DNA from: a bacterium | GTDB lineage: Bacteria; Patescibacteriota; Microgenomatia; UBA12405 | Direction of reading: 5' to 3' | Assembly: GCA_021817905.1 (NCBI GenBank) | Contig: JAKAFM010000008.1 | Coordinates: forward strand, 1 to 44,488 | Length of the DNA: 44,488 nucleotides | Part shown: one piece after another, positions 41,012-44,488 of the stretch | How positions within the stretch are numbered: the first letter of the stretch is position 1 | Layout: every line of letters begins with the position of its first letter | Notes under the pieces: generated by a model | The model's database searches: none | What the model was told of the DNA's origin: nothing | Seen by the model: only the letters and a program-made list of their open reading frames with translations | Position numbers and translations under genes: made by a program

Positions 41012-42037
41012 TTACAATTCCAGTCGGGCATCGCGCTCCAATTCTTCTATTTTTGCCACATATTCCCCACGCAAGGCTTGATAATAACCAACTACCCCAA
41101 TCATGGCAGCATTGTCGGTATTAAGAGCTTTTATTGCCGGCATTAATAGAGGAATATGATACGTTCCTGCCAATCGACGACCAGCTTTACGAAACTCACC
41201 ATTTGCGGCCACGCCTCCGGCTATCAGGAGTGTTTTTGGCTGATATATTTCCACTGCTTTTTCAAATTTAAGTAATAAAGTGTCAAGCACTGCTTTTTGA
41301 AAAGTTGCCGCTAAATCATTCAAATGTGATGCAATTTTTTCTCCACTCCAGTCTTTGATCTGGTAATAAAAACTGGTTTTTAGTCCCGAAAAGCTATAAT
41401 CTAATGTTTTTATTGCCGACATTGGTCGGGGTAAATTCAAAAAGGTATCACTCCCGCCCCTGGCTAGCTGTTCAATAATAGGTCCACCAGGATAACCCAA
41501 CCCCATCATTTTGGCAGCTTTATCAAGAGCCTCTCCGGCGGCATCATCCAATGTTTCTCCAACTACTTTATACTTCCCAACGGCTTCAATATAAACAAGC
41601 TTAGTGTGACCACCAGAAACAGTTAATCCCAAGGCAGGAAAAAGTATGTTCCGATCTGGCTTCCCTTTTGAATTTTTTGCAATATTCGACAATAAATGCC
41701 CTTCAATATGATTTACTGCCACCAATTTCTTATGATAGGTTAAAGCCAATGATTTTGCCTTAGCAATTCCAACTCCCAGGGCAATTGCCAGCCCTGGGCC
41801 TTGGGTTACCGCGATAACATCAATTGCCTCCATCGTAATTTTTGCCCGTTTTAAGGCGGTCGCTATTACGGGTTCAATCCGCTCAGCATGTGCCCGTTTA
41901 GCAATGTCAGGAACAACTCCCCCCCAAGGCGAATGTAAATCAGTTTGTGATGAGATTACGTTAGAAAGAATGCGATCATTTTTCAATACTGCCGCACAGG
42001 TATCATCACAACTCGTTTCAATCGCCAGTATAAACAT
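41012..42037 (-). CDS. tsaD: tRNA N6-adenosine threonylcarbamoyltransferase TsaD
   Basis: 341 residues. TsaD transfers the threonylcarbamoyl group to A37 of ANN-decoding tRNAs. Motifs are AIETSCDDTCAAV at the start, VNHIEGHLLSN (metal-binding His pair), LTVSGGHTKLVYIE, DDAAGEALDKAAKMMGLGYPGGP, and IAGGVAANGEFRK near the end. The length is normal. The TsaC-TsaE fusion at 43145 supplies the other t6A proteins; TsaB is not in the window. TACACT lies 5 nt upstream of the ATG. Confidence 0.97.
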   Translation of the reverse strand: MFILAIETSCDDTCAAVLKNDRILSNVISSQTDLHSPWGGVVPDIAKRAHAERIEPVIATALKRAKITMEAIDVIAVTQGPGLAIALGVGIAKAKSLALTYHKKLVAVNHIEGHLLSNIAKNSKGKPDRNILFPALGLTVSGGHTKLVYIEAVGKYKVVGETLDDAAGEALDKAAKMMGLGYPGGPIIEQLARGGSDTFLNLPRPMSAIKTLDYSFSGLKTSFYYQIKDWSGEKIASHLNDLAATFQKAVLDTLLLKFEKAVEIYQPKTLLIAGGVAANGEFRKAGRRLAGTYHIPLLMPAIKALNTDNAAMIGVVGYYQALRGEYVAKIEELERDARLEL

Positions 42038-42042
42038 GGTCT

Positions 42043-42052
42043 AGTGTAAACT
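42043..42052. promoter_or_regulatory. overlapping divergent -10 boxes, tsaD / membrane protein
   Basis: TACACT (minus, 42048-42043, 5 nt to ATG 42037) and TAAACT (plus, 42047-42052, 7 nt to ATG 42060) overlap by two base pairs within 22 bp of intergenic DNA. Confidence 0.55.
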
Positions 42053-42059
42053 AATAATA

Positions 42060-42731
42060 ATGATTACAACACGCCGGGAACTTCCATCATACAGTTCTCC
42101 TCCACCCAAGCCCAAAACACTACCATACATTTTCCTAACATTTATTTTTATTTCCCTATCTGTCGTCATTTTCATATTTTATCAAAAATATAATCAACAA
42201 TACTCAATGGACTTAGTCCTCCAAAATACCCAACTACTCCCTACCTCTCAACCCGATCCTAGTCCGCTTCCCAGTCCAACCATGGCAGCCATAGATCAAC
42301 CAACCGCCTATATGCCAAGCACTGATTATCTTCCCACTGCTTCAGTTACTCCAACCGATCTTCCTACCCCCACTCCCATTACCAAAATCTATCAAAATAT
42401 CGTTGACAATTTTAAAGTGACATATAAATCTAATCGTCAGGTCTATGAAGAAAAGTATTCGGCCGGCAATCGCCATGTCTTTTTTAACTCTGACGGCAAC
42501 ATTACCGTTCATGTCGGCACCGACTGGTCTTGGACCAATCCCGACCGTAACTTTACCCCGGACTTATTAGTTTCCGGACAACCCACATTTGTTTATTCCA
42601 CTGCCACTCAAAAAATTGTTGATTTTCAAAAAAATAACGTCGATTATACCGTACAATGTGTTCATAATGGCCTCAAATCACTCATGAACGAATGCGACCA
42701 ATTTATGCGTGATTTCAAATTTCTAAAATAA
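42060..42731 (+). CDS. membrane-anchored protein of unknown function
   Basis: 223 residues. One membrane helix (about residues 22-42, YIFLTFIFISLSVVIFIFY) is preceded by a Pro-rich cytoplasmic start and followed by a Pro/Thr/Ser linker (about 58-105). A compact extracellular domain follows (about 110-223) with GNRHVFFNSDGNITVHVGTDWSW and two Cys near the end (VQCVHNG, NECDQF) that could form a disulfide. I do not recognise the domain. Confidence 0.75.
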   Translation: MITTRRELPSYSSPPPKPKTLPYIFLTFIFISLSVVIFIFYQKYNQQYSMDLVLQNTQLLPTSQPDPSPLPSPTMAAIDQPTAYMPSTDYLPTASVTPTDLPTPTPITKIYQNIVDNFKVTYKSNRQVYEEKYSAGNRHVFFNSDGNITVHVGTDWSWTNPDRNFTPDLLVSGQPTFVYSTATQKIVDFQKNNVDYTVQCVHNGLKSLMNECDQFMRDFKFLK

Positions 42732-42742
42732 GATTATTTATT

Positions 42743-43150
42743 ATGAAAATAGCGGAATTATTAGCTGAACTAAAAACCTTAAAACTTCCTCAGGACAAAT
42801 TTGCAATCACTTCTTCTGGCCCATTAGGAGTTAGAAATTTACGTGAGATAAATGATTTAGATATTATTGTTTATCCTGAAGTTTGGCGTGAATTAATAAA
42901 AAATCATCCAGTTACCAAAGAAAATAATTTTGAATCAATTTACATCGGCAACCTTCAAATATTAGGAAAAGGTTCGTGGTTCACCGATAATCAATTCGGA
43001 TCAATTGAATCGCAAATTGATGACGCCGATGAAATAGATGGATTTAAATATGTCCAACTATCAACAATTTTAGCGATAAAACAACTAAAAACCAGGGAAA
43101 AAGATATTCAAGACGTCAAACTAATCAAAGATTATCTAACAACGTTATAG
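42743..43150 (+). CDS. nucleotidyltransferase-like small protein
   Basis: 135 residues. FAITSSGPLGVRNLREINDLDIIVYPEVW resembles the start of a nucleotidyltransferase fold with the metal DxD (DLDIIV), and the C terminus TREKDIQDVKLIKDYL is like that of small NTase or AbiEii-type antitoxin/toxin-related proteins. The helix-strand pattern fits, but the GS motif is altered (SSGPLG). It follows the previous gene by 11 bp and overlaps the tsaC-tsaE stop by 6 bp on the other strand. The role is unknown. Confidence 0.65.
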   Translation: MKIAELLAELKTLKLPQDKFAITSSGPLGVRNLREINDLDIIVYPEVWRELIKNHPVTKENNFESIYIGNLQILGKGSWFTDNQFGSIESQIDDADEIDGFKYVQLSTILAIKQLKTREKDIQDVKLIKDYLTTL

Positions 43151-44176
43151 TTCATATTTGATCTCTCTCGTTGTCGGATCTAAGTAACTAAAAGTCACTT
43201 TAACTACCTTTACTAATTTTTCCAGTTTTCGCAAATTTTCTTCACCTATATTTTCCGGCCACTCAATGCAGGCAACACTATTTTTAGTAAATAATTCAAA
43301 AAACTTTATTTCTCCTAGTTCAAAATCAGCCGTAATCCGATACAAATCAAAATGAAGAAAAAGTTTATCAACAATTTTATACTCGTTATAAATCACAAAT
43401 GTCGGTGAAGTTACTTTCCCCTTATACCCCAAACTTTTCGCGATCTGTTTACTAAACACCGTCTTTCCACAACCCAAGTCTCCGCTTAACAAGAAAACTA
43501 ATGGTTTTACTCCTCCCAATGATTTTTTCAACAAAAATTCCGCAATCTTTTGAGTCTCATCTTCTGATTTGGAAATAATAGTTGTGGCGCTAGTTGTTAC
43601 TAAGTCTCCCCGACGTAAAACTTTAAGTTCCGGCTCTGTGGCATCAATTACAGTTGATGGTTTATTTTTTGGTAACACTCCGGCGTCAACAACACTGTCA
43701 ATCATCGATTGTTTTTTCTTTGATAATGTTCTCCAAAAACCGGTCACACTATAGTTAGGTGTTTTTCCTGATAAATTTGCCGAGGTTGCTGTTACAGGCT
43801 TTCCCAACAGCGTTACTAATTGAGCAATCCACTGATTATCAGGGATTCTAATTCCCAAAGTTCCGTTTGGAGCTTCAATACCCGCTGCTACTTTATGTTT
43901 ACCTTTTGACACAATCGTAAAAGGGCCGGGTAGTAACGTTTTGTAAAGTCTTTGAGCATTATCGCTAAGTTCAACATAATTTTCTGCCATCTGTTGATCA
44001 GTCACAGCAATAGATATCGCTTTTCCTGCCCACCGATTTTTAAAGGCCAAAAGCTTATCGACCGCTTTTTGGTTCGTCGGGTCAACTGCCAAAATATAGA
44101 CCGTGTCCGAAGGGAAAAGAACCAACCCTCCCGCTCTAATTACTTCCGCAGCATGTGCAATATCATTGGAATTCAT
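43145..44176 (-). CDS. TsaC-TsaE fusion, threonylcarbamoyl-AMP synthase / t6A ATPase
   Basis: 343 residues. Residues 1 to about 190 are TsaC/Sua5-YrdC: AAEVIRAGGLVLFPSDTVYILA, KNRWAGKAISIAV, LLPGPFTIVSKG, GTLGIRIPDN, PVTATSANLSGK. Residues about 205-343 are TsaE: P-loop GDLGCGKT at 232-239, VTSPTFVIYNEY, HFDLYRI, CIEWPENI. TsaC makes threonylcarbamoyl-AMP, and TsaE powers the TsaBD complex. The TsaC motif TVYGLG reads TVYILA. The start ATG 44176 gives the usual TsaC beginning and has TAAAAT 7 nt upstream; longer frames to 44227 or 44302 run into the opposing gene. Confidence 0.93.
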   Translation of the reverse strand: MNSNDIAHAAEVIRAGGLVLFPSDTVYILAVDPTNQKAVDKLLAFKNRWAGKAISIAVTDQQMAENYVELSDNAQRLYKTLLPGPFTIVSKGKHKVAAGIEAPNGTLGIRIPDNQWIAQLVTLLGKPVTATSANLSGKTPNYSVTGFWRTLSKKKQSMIDSVVDAGVLPKNKPSTVIDATEPELKVLRRGDLVTTSATTIISKSEDETQKIAEFLLKKSLGGVKPLVFLLSGDLGCGKTVFSKQIAKSLGYKGKVTSPTFVIYNEYKIVDKLFLHFDLYRITADFELGEIKFFELFTKNSVACIEWPENIGEENLRKLEKLVKVVKVTFSYLDPTTREIKYEL

Positions 44177-44183
44177 TGGATCT

Positions 44184-44219
44184 ATTTTAACATTTTTATC
44201 CACTATCGCATGGTACAAT
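44184..44219. promoter_or_regulatory. divergent -10 boxes, tsaC-tsaE / downstream membrane gene
   Basis: TAAAAT (minus, 44189-44184) is 7 nt before ATG 44176, and TACAAT (plus, 44214-44219) is 6 nt before ATG 44226. Confidence 0.5.
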
Positions 44220-44225
44220 AATTTC

Positions 44226-44488
44226 ATGAACAAACCTGGTAACGACGGTAATAGTGTTGCCGTGCTACTAGCCATTATTGCCTTCGGTTTTCTCTTCGCC
44301 AACCTGCTTATTCCCTATCGGGATACATTATGGGGGATCAAACAAAATCTTATTTCCTGGTCAGTTGGTAATCGATATCAAGGTTGGCTTGGTCTTTATC
44401 ACTATTATCTTAACCATCAAAATATTACCGCCGCCAAAAACATCGATAAAAAAATAGCACCCGAGGACAGTATTGCCCTTAAAACTTT
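44226..44488 (+). CDS. N-terminal part of a membrane protein, cut by the window end
   Basis: The first 87 residues are visible: a polar start MNKPGNDGN, one membrane helix (about residues 11-30, VAVLLAIIAFGFLFANLLI), then a soluble extracytoplasmic region (GNRYQGWLGLYHYYLNHQN). No domain is recognisable in this part. TACAAT lies 6 nt before the ATG. Confidence 0.7.
   Translation, partial: MNKPGNDGNSVAVLLAIIAFGFLFANLLIPYRDTLWGIKQNLISWSVGNRYQGWLGLYHYYLNHQNITAAKNIDKKIAPEDSIALKT

Overview
This is an AT-rich, extremely gene-dense chromosomal window from a small-genome bacterium, most likely a Candidate Phyla Radiation (Patescibacteria) member close to Microgenomates (OP11). The support is a divergent 16S rRNA with mismatches to the common 27F, 515F and 806R primer sites, many short membrane proteins of kinds typical of these genomes (DUF5667-like, DUF5657-like, PP2C-like/propeller, TrbC/VirB2-like), an archaeal-type triosephosphate isomerase and a shortened phosphoglycerate kinase. 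The phylum is inferred from the sequence itself; no search was run.

Layout. 1-7.9 kb: end of an unknown gene; a YfbR-like HD gene with an in-frame stop; a DHH phosphoesterase; two tandem class A penicillin-binding proteins; a DUF5667-like protein; a nucleotidyltransferase. 7.9-13 kb: a surface-polysaccharide cluster (GT2, GT39-type, small membrane protein, WecA/MraY-type transferase) and a PEGA/SH3 lipoprotein. 13-17.8 kb: a tight seven-gene minus-strand operon, rpiB-pgk-hydrolase-gap-RPE-like-cdd-LOG, which reads as a route from nucleotide ribose to lower glycolysis. 17.8-23.8 kb: metallopeptidase, xth, SIMPL protein, aldo/keto reductase, tRNA-Tyr, 2H phosphoesterase, MsrQ-like protein, recF and a DUF805 protein. 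23.8-25.7 kb: a stand-alone 16S transcription unit with promoter, processing stem and terminator but no 23S, 5S or tRNA. 25.7-33.3 kb: uppS, two TrbC/VirB2-like proteins, a SpoIID-domain protein, several small or membrane proteins, smpB and, converging on it, ssrA (tmRNA). 33.3-44.5 kb: membrane protein, ComF-like, SPFH, tpiA, an anchored solute-binding protein, polysaccharide deacetylase, RNase H, VanW protein, tsaD, a second nucleotidyltransferase-like gene, a TsaC-TsaE fusion, and the start of a membrane protein.

The strongest signal that gene annotation does not explain is how transcription and translation begin. For 27 genes a -10-like hexamer (TATAAT, TATACT, TAGAAT, TAAAAT and similar) lies only 5-10 nt, mostly 5-8 nt, before the start codon, and I see no Shine-Dalgarno sequences there. 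This predicts leaderless mRNAs. Divergent genes share intergenic spaces of 13-49 bp with overlapping or back-to-back -10 boxes. Convergent genes abut or overlap at their 3' ends, and only one clear intrinsic terminator is visible. Other oddities are a tRNA-Tyr with archaeal/eukaryal-looking features (C1-G72, short variable loop) and a tmRNA with an A3-U70 pair in place of the usual G3-U70. The only non-coding stretch approaching 300 bases is the 16S leader (23773-24026), described below.
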